A model generated the notes under the pieces. It did no database searches and was not told where the DNA came from. It worked only from the letters and a program-made list of their open reading frames with translations. Positions 1 through 5,145 of a DNA stretch of 5,145 nt are shown here, in pieces. Source of the stretch: Phyllobacteriaceae bacterium (GTDB taxonomy: Bacteria > Pseudomonadota > Alphaproteobacteria > Rhizobiales > Devosiaceae); assembly GCA_012799265.1 (NCBI GenBank), contig JAAZLP010000408.1:1-5145 (forward strand). The letters run 5' to 3'. The first letter of the stretch is position 1. The number at the start of each line of letters is the position of its first letter. Position numbers and translations under genes: made by a program.

Positions 1-944
1 CGCTTACGGGTACCGGCGATCGGACGAATGGTCACTTCGCCATCCTGCACCCGCACGAGGATTTCCGGGCTCGAACCGGCGATGGAGAAATCGCCGAAAT
101 CGAGGAAATACATGTAGGGGCTGGGGTTGGTCCGGCGCAGCGCGCGATAGAGTGCCGTCGGGGGCAGGGTGAAGTCAGCGGAGAATCGCTGGCTCAGCAC
201 CACCTGGAAGATGTCGCCGGCAGTGATGTAGTCCTTGGCCTTGGCGACCATGCCGAAATATTCGTCGCGCGTCGTGTTGCTCTTGATCTCGATGGATTCG
301 AGATCGGGCAGGGCAGGGGTTGCCGGCAGGGCGCGGGAGAGGCGGGCGATTGCATCATCGATCCGCGCTTCGGCGGCTTCGAGGGCCTGCTGCGCGGTCA
401 CACCTTCGCGCACATAGACAGGCGCGGTGAGATAGAGCTCATCCTTGAGCGTATCGAAAATGGCGAGCAGGGACGGGCGCATCAGCAGGGCCTCAGGCGT
501 GCCCATTTCGTCCTGCTTGTCGGTCGGCAGGTGCTCCATGTGGCGCACCATTTCGTAGCCGAGATAGCCATAGACACCCGCTGACTGCGGCGGCAGGCCT
601 TCTGGCACTTCGATCTTGCTCTCGGCGACGAGGTCGCGGAGTGCGTCGAGCGGCTTGGCCTCGAGCGGCTCGAAGGCGTCGGGACGCGTCTGGGCCGAAC
701 GGTTGATCCATGCCTTGCCGCCCTCAACCTTGAGCAGCAGATCGGGCATGAGGCCGATGATCGAATAGCGACCACGCGTCGTGCCATCCTGCACGCTCTC
801 CAGAAGATAGGAGTGCGTGCGCCCGGCCGCGAGCTTGAGATAGGTGCCCACCGGCGTCTCAAGATCCGCGACGATGCGACGCCAGACGATCCCAGACTTT
901 CCGGCAGCGTATTGCGCGGCGAAGATCTGGGAATAGTCAGGCAT
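1..944 (-). CDS. trpE: Anthranilate synthase component I (TrpE), N-terminal 314 codons, truncated by the left window edge
   Basis: TrpE makes anthranilate from chorismate, using ammonia delivered by the glutaminase subunit TrpG. This is the first committed step of tryptophan synthesis in the cytoplasm. The frame is open from the ATG at 942-944 to the window edge. Visible landmarks are the N-terminal LLES motif (residues 47-50) and RGRYSIIG (57-64), both part of the tryptophan feedback-binding region of the family. Others are GDIFQVVLSQRF (243-254), at the start of the chorismate-binding domain, SPYMYFLDF (275-283), GSSPE (290-294) and RPIAGTR (307-313). The family is usually about 500 residues, so roughly the last 190 lie outside, and a fused TrpG domain cannot be excluded. 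A weak GGAA ribosome-binding site sits 9 nt before the ATG. The gene starts 27 bp after the ppiD stop and is probably co-transcribed with it. PabB and other chorismate-binding enzymes are alternatives, but LLES and overall similarity favour TrpE. Confidence 0.95.
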   Translation of the reverse strand, partial: MPDYSQIFAAQYAAGKSGIVWRRIVADLETPVGTYLKLAAGRTHSYLLESVQDGTTRGRYSIIGLMPDLLLKVEGGKAWINRSAQTRPDAFEPLEAKPLDALRDLVAESKIEVPEGLPPQSAGVYGYLGYEMVRHMEHLPTDKQDEMGTPEALLMRPSLLAIFDTLKDELYLTAPVYVREGVTAQQALEAAEARIDDAIARLSRALPATPALPDLESIEIKSNTTRDEYFGMVAKAKDYITAGDIFQVVLSQRFSADFTLPPTALYRALRRTNPSPYMYFLDFGDFSIAGSSPEILVRVQDGEVTIRPIAGTRK

Positions 945-971
945 TTTCTCTGGTTCCGTCGAGTGGAGGCG

Positions 972-2846
972 TTATTCGCCGAAGTTCTGGATGAGGAGCT
1001 GGCGCAGAGCCTGGTCGTTGACGCGGAGGCCCGCGTCGTTCCGCAGCGCAGAGACGAGTTCTGCATAGAGGCCGTTGCGGGCCTCGGCATTGATCATCTC
1101 CACCGCGTCTGCGGTGAGCGGCTCGGCAGTGGTGCCGCTGTCGACAACCTGGAAGACCAGGAATTCGCCGCTTTCGCTGACAACCGAGCCAGCCGATTCC
1201 GGGCCACCGGCAAAGGCGGCAGCGGCAACTGTCGGGTCAACCGAGCCGTCGTCGGCTCCAAAGCGGGTGAAGGGCGAGCTGATCTGCGGGAAGCTGTTGA
1301 GCTCTGCAGCGATGTCGGCCAGCGCTTCGCCTGCATTGAGACGGGCGACGATATCCTCGCTCAGCGCCAGCAGTGCATTGTTGGTCCGCTCAGCGCGCAG
1401 CGCGGCAGCGACGTCGTCACGCACTTCATCGAGCGTACGATCGCGAGCCGGTACGATCGATTCGAGATCAAACCAGACATGAGCATTGCCGCCGAGCGAG
1501 ACCGCCGGAGTCAGCTTATCTTCCTCGGCGTTGAAGATTGCCTGGCTGATACGGGCATAATCCGTGGGCGCCACTGTGGGCATGACCGAAAGCTGCGCGC
1601 CACCGGCGGTGACCGCGGCTTCGTAGACGGGCAGGTTGAAACGGGCACCGATATCTTCCAGCGGCTGGAAGGCGGCACGGAGCTCTTCGACCTGATCGAG
1701 GATGTCGTTGATTTCGGTGCGGGCTTCGGCGGTGCCAAGGCGCTGCACGATGTCGTCACGTACCTCTTCGAGAGTCTGCTGCGATTCCGGCTGGATCTCC
1801 GGAACGTGGATGGCGCGCTGGCCACCGATGCCACTGATGATTGTGAATCCACCTTCTTCGAGACCAAATGCTGCCGCCGCCAGGGTCGGGTCGGTGACCT
1901 GGTCGCGGGTCAGCGTACCGATGGTCGATGGTGTGACGCCGGCTTCGGCGACGAGAGCTGCAAAGTCGGTGCCCGCGGTCTGCGCCTCGGCAAACTGCGC
2001 CTGCAGTTCAGGCGTCGAAAGCGCGACCTGCTGAATGGTGCGGCGTTCGGGGGTGGTCAGGCTGCCCTTGATGGCTTCGTACTCGGCCGCGATCGTCGCA
2101 TCGTCGAACGACTTGGTCGCCGCCAGCGCCGGGATCGAGAGATTGAGCAGCTTGACGTTGCGGGTTTCGACGGTGCGGAACTCGAGCTGATGCTCGGTGA
2201 GATACGCGGCCAGCTCTTCTTCGGTCGGCTCGGCCGGAGTCTCGACGTTGGTTTCGTTGAGCGTGATGTAGTCGATCGCGCGCGTCGCCGTTGCGTAATT
2301 GCTGATCAGGTCACGCGCGACCGCCGGCAGATTGGCCTCGGCCATCAGGGTCAGCATGATCTGCTCGCGCTTGGCTTCATTGGCGCGGACCGTAAAATAT
2401 TCAGCCTCGGTCCAGCCCGAGTTCTGCAGCACCTGATTGAAGATTTCCGGATCGAAGGTGCCGAGCGTACCATGGAAGGAGGGGTCCTGGCGCAGCATCT
2501 GGGCCAGCTTGGCTTCAGACACGCCCAGACCAAAGCGGTTGGCCAGCGTTTCGAGCGTCGCGCCTTCGGACAGGCTCAGCAGCACGCGGGTCGGAAGACC
2601 CAGCGCTTCTGCCTGGCTGGTGGTCGGGACAGAACCAAGCTGTCCGGTGATCTGGTTGAGCTGGGTCTGATAGGCCCGCAGGAACTGGCGTGAATTGATT
2701 TCCGCATCGCCGACACGCGCGACGGTATTGCTGCCCAGGTCAACAATGACATTGTTGATGCCAAAGCCGGCCACGCCCACGAGCAAGAAAGCGCCCATGA
2801 TCTTCCCCGGCCAGGATTTTGCAAAGACACGCAAACCATCGAGCAT
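972..2846 (-). CDS. ppiD: Membrane-anchored periplasmic folding factor, PpiD/SurA-type parvulin-like protein (624 aa)
   Basis: PpiD-family proteins sit in the inner membrane with a large periplasmic part and act as chaperones for proteins leaving the Sec translocon. The N-terminus (MLDGLRVFAKSW) is a short positively charged cytoplasmic segment, followed by one transmembrane helix at about residues 15-35. A SurA_N-like helical chaperone region follows (about 40-230), with VARVGDAEIN at 42-51. A parvulin-like domain starts near 265, and two further similar blocks appear to follow (about 396-495 and 509-602). The usual parvulin signatures are weak: the HIL-type histidine motif and GGDLGWF are absent, so isomerase activity is doubtful. 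There is no cysteine in the protein. The frame is open upstream to 2951, but the ATG at 2844-2846 fits the family's usual N-terminus and has GGAA 8 nt before it. A length of 624 aa is normal for PpiD. It is divergent from tpiA and lies 27 bp before trpE. Confidence 0.9.
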   Translation of the reverse strand: MLDGLRVFAKSWPGKIMGAFLLVGVAGFGINNVIVDLGSNTVARVGDAEINSRQFLRAYQTQLNQITGQLGSVPTTSQAEALGLPTRVLLSLSEGATLETLANRFGLGVSEAKLAQMLRQDPSFHGTLGTFDPEIFNQVLQNSGWTEAEYFTVRANEAKREQIMLTLMAEANLPAVARDLISNYATATRAIDYITLNETNVETPAEPTEEELAAYLTEHQLEFRTVETRNVKLLNLSIPALAATKSFDDATIAAEYEAIKGSLTTPERRTIQQVALSTPELQAQFAEAQTAGTDFAALVAEAGVTPSTIGTLTRDQVTDPTLAAAAFGLEEGGFTIISGIGGQRAIHVPEIQPESQQTLEEVRDDIVQRLGTAEARTEINDILDQVEELRAAFQPLEDIGARFNLPVYEAAVTAGGAQLSVMPTVAPTDYARISQAIFNAEEDKLTPAVSLGGNAHVWFDLESIVPARDRTLDEVRDDVAAALRAERTNNALLALSEDIVARLNAGEALADIAAELNSFPQISSPFTRFGADDGSVDPTVAAAAFAGGPESAGSVVSESGEFLVFQVVDSGTTAEPLTADAVEMINAEARNGLYAELVSALRNDAGLRVNDQALRQLLIQNFGE

Positions 2847-2968
2847 TTCAAGCGTTCCAGTTTCGGGGTCCTGGCCTTTGCCTTTCGGGCAGGGTCGGAC
2901 TAGTAAGACAATTCGACAGCCGGGGTTAGGGCAAACCCTCCTTCGGCGCAAGAGGCAGGAGTACCACT
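2847..2968. promoter_or_regulatory. Divergent intergenic region between ppiD and tpiA, expected to hold promoters for both
   Basis: The two genes point away from each other across 122 bp, so each needs a promoter here or inside its neighbour. On the plus strand a weak sigma-70-like candidate for tpiA is TTGCCT (2878-2883), a 17-bp spacer, then TAGTAA (2901-2906). That would give a leader of roughly 55 nt. On the minus strand TTGCCC (2934-2929) could be a -35 box for ppiD, but I see no good -10 at the right spacing. A short palindrome, AGGG-CAAA-CCCT (2928-2939), is too small to call an operator. The location is firm; the individual boxes are guesses. Confidence 0.4.
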
Positions 2969-2971
2969 TTG
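2957..2971 (+). promoter_or_regulatory. Shine-Dalgarno AGGAG and TTG start codon of tpiA
   Basis: AGGAG at 2957-2961 lies 7 nt before a TTG at 2969-2971. Translation from this TTG gives MTTISPLIAGNWKMN, which matches the usual N-terminus of triose-phosphate isomerase, with AGNWKMN starting at residue 9. There is no in-frame ATG before residue 14, and starting there would remove the catalytic lysine, so the TTG is the supported start. Confidence 0.85.
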
Positions 2972-3721
2972 ACTACCATCTCACCCCTGATCGCCGGAAA
3001 CTGGAAGATGAACGGCCTCACCCACTCGCTCGACGAGCTGGCTGAACTGGCGCGCCTCCTGACCACCGGCGCGTCACCGCGTGCGGTGGTCGTCATCTGT
3101 CCGCCCGCAACTTTGTTGGCTGCCGTCGCTGCACAGGGCGCATCGAGTGGCATCCTCGCCGGCGGCCAGGACTGCCACATGGCGGCCTCCGGCGCCCATA
3201 CTGGCGATATCTCGGCAACCATGCTCGCCGATGCTGGCGCACAATATGTGATTGTCGGCCATTCGGAGCGCCGCACCGACCATGCCGAGACTGACGATAT
3301 TGTGCGCGCCAAGGCTGAAGCGGCGATTGGCGCCGGCCTCAAGCCGATCATCTGCGTCGGTGAGACGGAAGCGCAACGCGATGCCGGTCATGCTGAAGCC
3401 GTTGTCTCGGCACAGCTGGCGGGATCCATTCCCGATGCTGCAGAGCAGCATGAAGTCGTGGTCGCCTATGAGCCGGTCTGGGCCATTGGTACAGGCCGTA
3501 CGCCCAGCCTCGAGGACATCGCCGCCATTCACGGCGCCATCCGCGCCCGGCTTGTGGAACGCTTTGGCGAGCGGGGTGAAACCATCCGCATTCTCTATGG
3601 TGGTTCGATGAAGCCGCAGAATGCGCGCGAGATTCTCGACGTTGAAAACGTCAATGGAGGCCTGGTTGGCGGCGCCAGCCTCTTGGCAAAAGACTTCTAT
3701 ACCATTATCTCCGCCGTATAG
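2969..3721 (+). CDS. tpiA: Triose-phosphate isomerase (250 aa)
   Basis: TpiA interconverts dihydroxyacetone phosphate and glyceraldehyde 3-phosphate in glycolysis and gluconeogenesis. It is a cytoplasmic dimer with a TIM-barrel fold. All active-site elements are visible: AGNWKMN (9-15) with N11 and K13, IVGHSERR (95-102) with the electrophilic H98, and AYEPVWAIGTG (166-176) with the catalytic base E168 and the mobile phosphate-gripping loop just after it. The phosphate-binding segments YGGSM (210-214) and NGGLVGGAS (229-237) are also present. A length of 250 aa is typical and the gene looks intact. It starts with TTG behind a strong AGGAG and ends with TAG. It is the first rightward gene, divergent from ppiD, with secG 142 bp downstream. 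Rhizobia can carry a second tpi copy for erythritol metabolism, but the secG-pyrG context points to the central housekeeping copy. Confidence 0.98.
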   Translation: MTTISPLIAGNWKMNGLTHSLDELAELARLLTTGASPRAVVVICPPATLLAAVAAQGASSGILAGGQDCHMAASGAHTGDISATMLADAGAQYVIVGHSERRTDHAETDDIVRAKAEAAIGAGLKPIICVGETEAQRDAGHAEAVVSAQLAGSIPDAAEQHEVVVAYEPVWAIGTGRTPSLEDIAAIHGAIRARLVERFGERGETIRILYGGSMKPQNAREILDVENVNGGLVGGASLLAKDFYTIISAV

Positions 3722-3785
3722 ACGGGGCATGGGCCATCCAGTCGCGGGCGAAAAAGCTTTCGACCGGCTGGTATTTGCCGCAAGG

Positions 3786-3811
3786 GGGGTGTATGACCCC
3801 GCATCCTTTTT
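3786..3811 (+). terminator. Weak candidate terminator after tpiA
   Basis: GGGGT (3786-3790) and ACCCC (3796-3800) form a 5-bp stem with a 5-nt loop. A run of five T follows at 3807-3811, but six bases separate it from the stem. The short stem and the gap make it a poor intrinsic terminator. It may give partial termination, or be chance in GC-rich DNA. Confidence 0.25.
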
Positions 3812-3815
3812 CAAT

Positions 3816-3839
3816 CGGGTCTGTGCGTGCACGGGCCCG
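3816..3839 (+). other. 10-bp stem-loop in the secG leader
   Basis: CGGGTCTGTG (3816-3825) and CACGGGCCCG (3830-3839) pair over ten consecutive positions in RNA around a CGTG loop, using eight Watson-Crick pairs and two G-U pairs. The two G-U pairs would be A-C mismatches in a minus-strand transcript, so the structure suits a rightward RNA. It ends 24 nt before the secG ATG and no T-run follows, so it is not a standard terminator. A role in mRNA stability or processing, or in secG translation, is possible. I recognise no known RNA family. Confidence 0.45.
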
Positions 3840-3863
3840 GACTGACGCGAAGACAAGAAGTTC

Positions 3864-4268
3864 ATGGCAAACGTTCTGCTAGTCGCCTACCTGCTGATCG
3901 TGCTGGCGCTGATCGTCGTCATCCTGCTGCAGCGGTCCGAAGGCGGCGCGCTCGGCATTGGTGGTGGCGGCGGTGGCGGTCTGATGACTGCACGTGGCTC
4001 GGCCAACCTGCTCACGCGGACCACGGCGATTCTCGCGGTTCTGTTCTTCGCCTCGGCCATCGGCCTCACCATCCTTTCGGAACTGGATCGCACCACGTCG
4101 AGCATTCTCGACAGCGCCGTTCAGGCTGAAGATGGCGCTGCGCCGTCCACGGTTCTTGATGCGCTGAACGCCCTCCAGGGTGATCTGCCGGTTCCTGCTC
4201 CTGCTGCTTCCGGCGACCTGCCGGTTCCCGGGGCACCAGCCGAAACGCCCGCCGCGCCGGGTAACTGA
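3864..4268 (+). CDS. secG: Preprotein translocase subunit SecG (134 aa)
   Basis: SecG is the small, non-essential partner of SecY and SecE in the inner-membrane protein-conducting channel and assists SecA-driven export. Two transmembrane helices are visible (about residues 3-22 and 52-72). Between them is the family's hallmark segment: LLQRSEGGALGIGGG (21-35) with a run of seven glycines (33-39), then TARGSANLLTRTTAILA (42-58). The tail after residue 75 is an Ala/Pro-rich extension, common in alphaproteobacterial SecG and absent from short versions. Here it holds an 11-residue tandem repeat beginning GDLPVP. The ATG at 3864 fits the usual start. Its ribosome-binding site is weak: AGAAG at 3856-3860 lies only 3 nt away. 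The leader carries a stable hairpin, and a strong intrinsic terminator follows 23 bp after the stop codon. Confidence 0.97.
   Translation: MANVLLVAYLLIVLALIVVILLQRSEGGALGIGGGGGGGLMTARGSANLLTRTTAILAVLFFASAIGLTILSELDRTTSSILDSAVQAEDGAAPSTVLDALNALQGDLPVPAPAASGDLPVPGAPAETPAAPGN
4179..4244 (+). repeat. 33-bp in-frame tandem duplication in the secG tail
   Basis: Two adjacent 11-codon units (4179-4211 and 4212-4244) encode GDLPVPAPAAS and GDLPVPGAPAE. The first six residues are identical and the codons nearly so; the later part has diverged. This looks like slippage or unequal duplication in a low-complexity linker, with little expected effect on the translocon core. Confidence 0.7.
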
Positions 4269-4291
4269 TCCGCCGAAAGGCGAAACCGAAA

Positions 4292-4322
4292 AAGGGGATG
4301 GCAACATCCCCTTCTTCTTTTT
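4292..4322 (+). terminator. Intrinsic (rho-independent) terminator downstream of secG
   Basis: AAGGGGATG (4292-4300) and CATCCCCTT (4305-4313) form a perfect 9-bp stem closed by a GCAA loop, a stable GNRA-type tetraloop. The T-rich stretch CTTCTTTTT follows at 4314-4322. It begins 23 bp after the secG stop and is the clearest terminator in the window. It should end most transcripts coming from tpiA-secG before pyrG. Confidence 0.88.
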
Positions 4323-4324
4323 GT

Positions 4325-4347
4325 GTAGAGGGGGCTTCCCCCTCTGC
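4325..4347 (+). other. Second strong hairpin, in the pyrG leader region
   Basis: GTAGAGGGGG (4325-4334) pairs with CCCCCTCTGC (4338-4347) around a CTT loop. The stem has ten pairs, one of them U-G, with a G5/C5 core. It begins 2 nt after the T-run of the secG terminator and ends 33 nt before the pyrG ATG. No T-run follows on either strand, so it is not a canonical terminator. It may reinforce termination, shield the 5' end of the pyrG mRNA, or control pyrG. Confidence 0.55.
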
Positions 4348-4369
4348 GAATCGTCAATGTTGTGCTTAT

Positions 4370-4376
4370 GGTGATC
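4370..4376 (+). promoter_or_regulatory. Probable ribosome-binding site of pyrG
   Basis: GGTGATC at 4370-4376 is complementary to the GATCACC segment next to the core anti-Shine-Dalgarno at the 16S rRNA 3' end. It sits 4 nt before the ATG at 4381. The classical GGAGG core is absent, so pairing would use the adjoining part of the rRNA tail. Confidence 0.45.
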
Positions 4377-4380
4377 GCCC

Positions 4381-5145
4381 ATGGCTCGGTACGTTTTCAT
4401 CACCGGAGGCGTGGTTTCCTCCCTTGGCAAAGGTCTGGCATCGGCGGCGCTTGGCGCGGTCCTGCAGGCGCGTGGCTATAAGGTCCGCCTGCGCAAGCTC
4501 GACCCCTATCTCAACATCGATCCCGGCACGATGTCGCCGACCCAGCACGGCGAAGTCTTCGTCACCGATGACGGTGCTGAGACCGACCTCGATCTGGGTC
4601 ACTATGAGCGCTTCACCGGTCGCGCCGCCAACAAGCGCGACAACATCACCTCGGGCCGCATCTATTCCGACCTGCTCGCGAAAGAGCGTCGTGGTGAATT
4701 CCTCGGCGCGACGGTGCAGGTAATCCCGCACGTTACCGACTCGATCAAGGAATTCGTCCTCGACGGTAATGAGGACTTCGACTTCGTGCTGGTGGAAATC
4801 GGCGGCACGGTTGGCGACATTGAAGGTCTGCCGTTCTTCGAAGCAATCCGTCAGCTGGGCAATGAACTGCCGCGCAACCACGCTGCCTATCTGCACCTGA
4901 CGCTGATGCCCTACATTCCGAGCGCCGGCGAACTCAAGACCAAGCCGACCCAGCATTCGGTCAAGGAACTGCGCTCCATCGGCATCGCCCCCGACGTGCT
5001 GCTGGTGCGCTGCGACCGCCCCATCCCCGAGGGCGAAAAGAAGAAGCTCAGCCTCTTCTGCAACGTCCGCGAAAGCGCCGTCATCCAGGGCCTCGACGTC
5101 GGCTCCATCTACGACGTGCCGCTCGCCTATCACGAGGAAGGTCTC
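4381..5145 (+). CDS. pyrG: CTP synthase (PyrG), N-terminal 255 codons, truncated by the right window edge
   Basis: PyrG converts UTP to CTP using ATP and glutamine, the last step of pyrimidine nucleotide synthesis. It acts in the cytoplasm as a tetramer that CTP can drive into filaments. The visible part is the amidoligase (synthetase) domain. It contains the P-loop ITGGVVSSLGKG (7-18) with K17, KLDPYLNIDPGTMSP (39-53), QHGEVFVTDDGAETDLDLGHYERF (55-78) with the metal ligand D71, and VEIGGTVGDIE (138-148) with metal ligand E139 and E148. The UTP/CTP-binding segment KTKPTQHSVKEL (186-197) follows. No frameshift is seen and the frame is open to the last base. Family length is about 540 aa, so the rest of this domain and the C-terminal glutamine amidotransferase domain lie outside. 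The ATG at 4381 aligns with known CTP synthases. The secG terminator and a second hairpin precede it, so it probably has its own promoter or is controlled by read-through, though I could not identify a convincing promoter. Confidence 0.98.
   Translation, partial: MARYVFITGGVVSSLGKGLASAALGAVLQARGYKVRLRKLDPYLNIDPGTMSPTQHGEVFVTDDGAETDLDLGHYERFTGRAANKRDNITSGRIYSDLLAKERRGEFLGATVQVIPHVTDSIKEFVLDGNEDFDFVLVEIGGTVGDIEGLPFFEAIRQLGNELPRNHAAYLHLTLMPYIPSAGELKTKPTQHSVKELRSIGIAPDVLLVRCDRPIPEGEKKKLSLFCNVRESAVIQGLDVGSIYDVPLAYHEEGL

Noticed and set aside
813..2693. A 626-codon open frame on the plus strand, antisense to ppiD and the start of trpE
   Set aside because: It lies almost wholly opposite ppiD, which is convincing by family features. 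Its translation is rich in Arg, Gly and Asp with no recognisable domain. Long antisense open frames are expected opposite GC-rich genes that avoid certain codons.
2846..2951. Longer ppiD product starting at 2951 with 35 extra residues
   Set aside because: The extra residues are Arg/Cys/Pro-rich and unlike any PpiD N-terminus. They would also run through the divergent promoter region and overlap the tpiA ribosome-binding area. The ATG at 2846 has its own GGAA site.
3722..3863. A possible tRNA or small gene between tpiA and secG
   Set aside because: No cloverleaf, T-loop GTTCGAATC-like sequence or CCA end is visible. The short open frames here are continuations of shadow frames from tpiA.
3074..3865. 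A 263-codon open frame on the minus strand opposite tpiA
   Set aside because: It is the mirror of the tpiA coding sequence, with no domain or ribosome-binding site of note. tpiA has its full active site in the other strand.
3879..4430. A 183-codon minus-strand open frame spanning secG and its terminator
   Set aside because: It crosses the secG terminator hairpins, is antisense to a clear SecG, and its composition (Arg, Gly, Gln-rich) looks non-coding.
4366..5133. A 255-codon open frame on the minus strand opposite pyrG
   Set aside because: The low-complexity product rich in Asp, Val, Glu and Ala has no recognisable family, and it is fully explained as the antisense of conserved pyrG codons.

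Overview
This window is a GC-rich stretch of bacterial chromosome carrying five recognisable housekeeping genes. The gene set and order (ppiD-trpE pointing left; tpiA, secG, pyrG pointing right) and the protein sequences look alphaproteobacterial. They most resemble Hyphomicrobiales (Rhizobiales), perhaps near Devosia. That placement is inference from recalled synteny and protein character, not from a database search.

Left half, minus strand: ppiD (972-2846) encodes a membrane-anchored periplasmic SurA/PpiD-type folding factor. It is followed after 27 bp by trpE, the large subunit of anthranilate synthase, which starts at 944 and runs off the left edge with 314 codons visible. The short gap suggests one transcript. 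A 122-bp divergent intergenic region (2847-2968) separates this unit from the rightward genes and should hold promoters for both directions.

Right half, plus strand: tpiA (2969-3721, triose-phosphate isomerase, TTG start), secG (3864-4268, SecYEG translocon subunit) and pyrG (from 4381, CTP synthase, cut by the right edge after 255 codons). A convincing intrinsic terminator lies just after secG. It is followed by a second strong hairpin in front of pyrG. The secG leader also carries a 10-bp hairpin.

The genes do not form one pathway. They cover tryptophan synthesis, glycolysis/gluconeogenesis, pyrimidine nucleotide synthesis and export or folding of envelope proteins; SecG and PpiD both act at or just outside the Sec translocon. 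I see no tRNA or rRNA, CRISPR array, transposon, integrase, phage gene or toxin-antitoxin pair, and no evidence of a previously undescribed system. The points most worth a second look are the apparent three-fold parvulin-like repeat in PpiD, the tandem hairpins before pyrG, the structured secG leader, and an 11-codon tandem duplication in the SecG tail.
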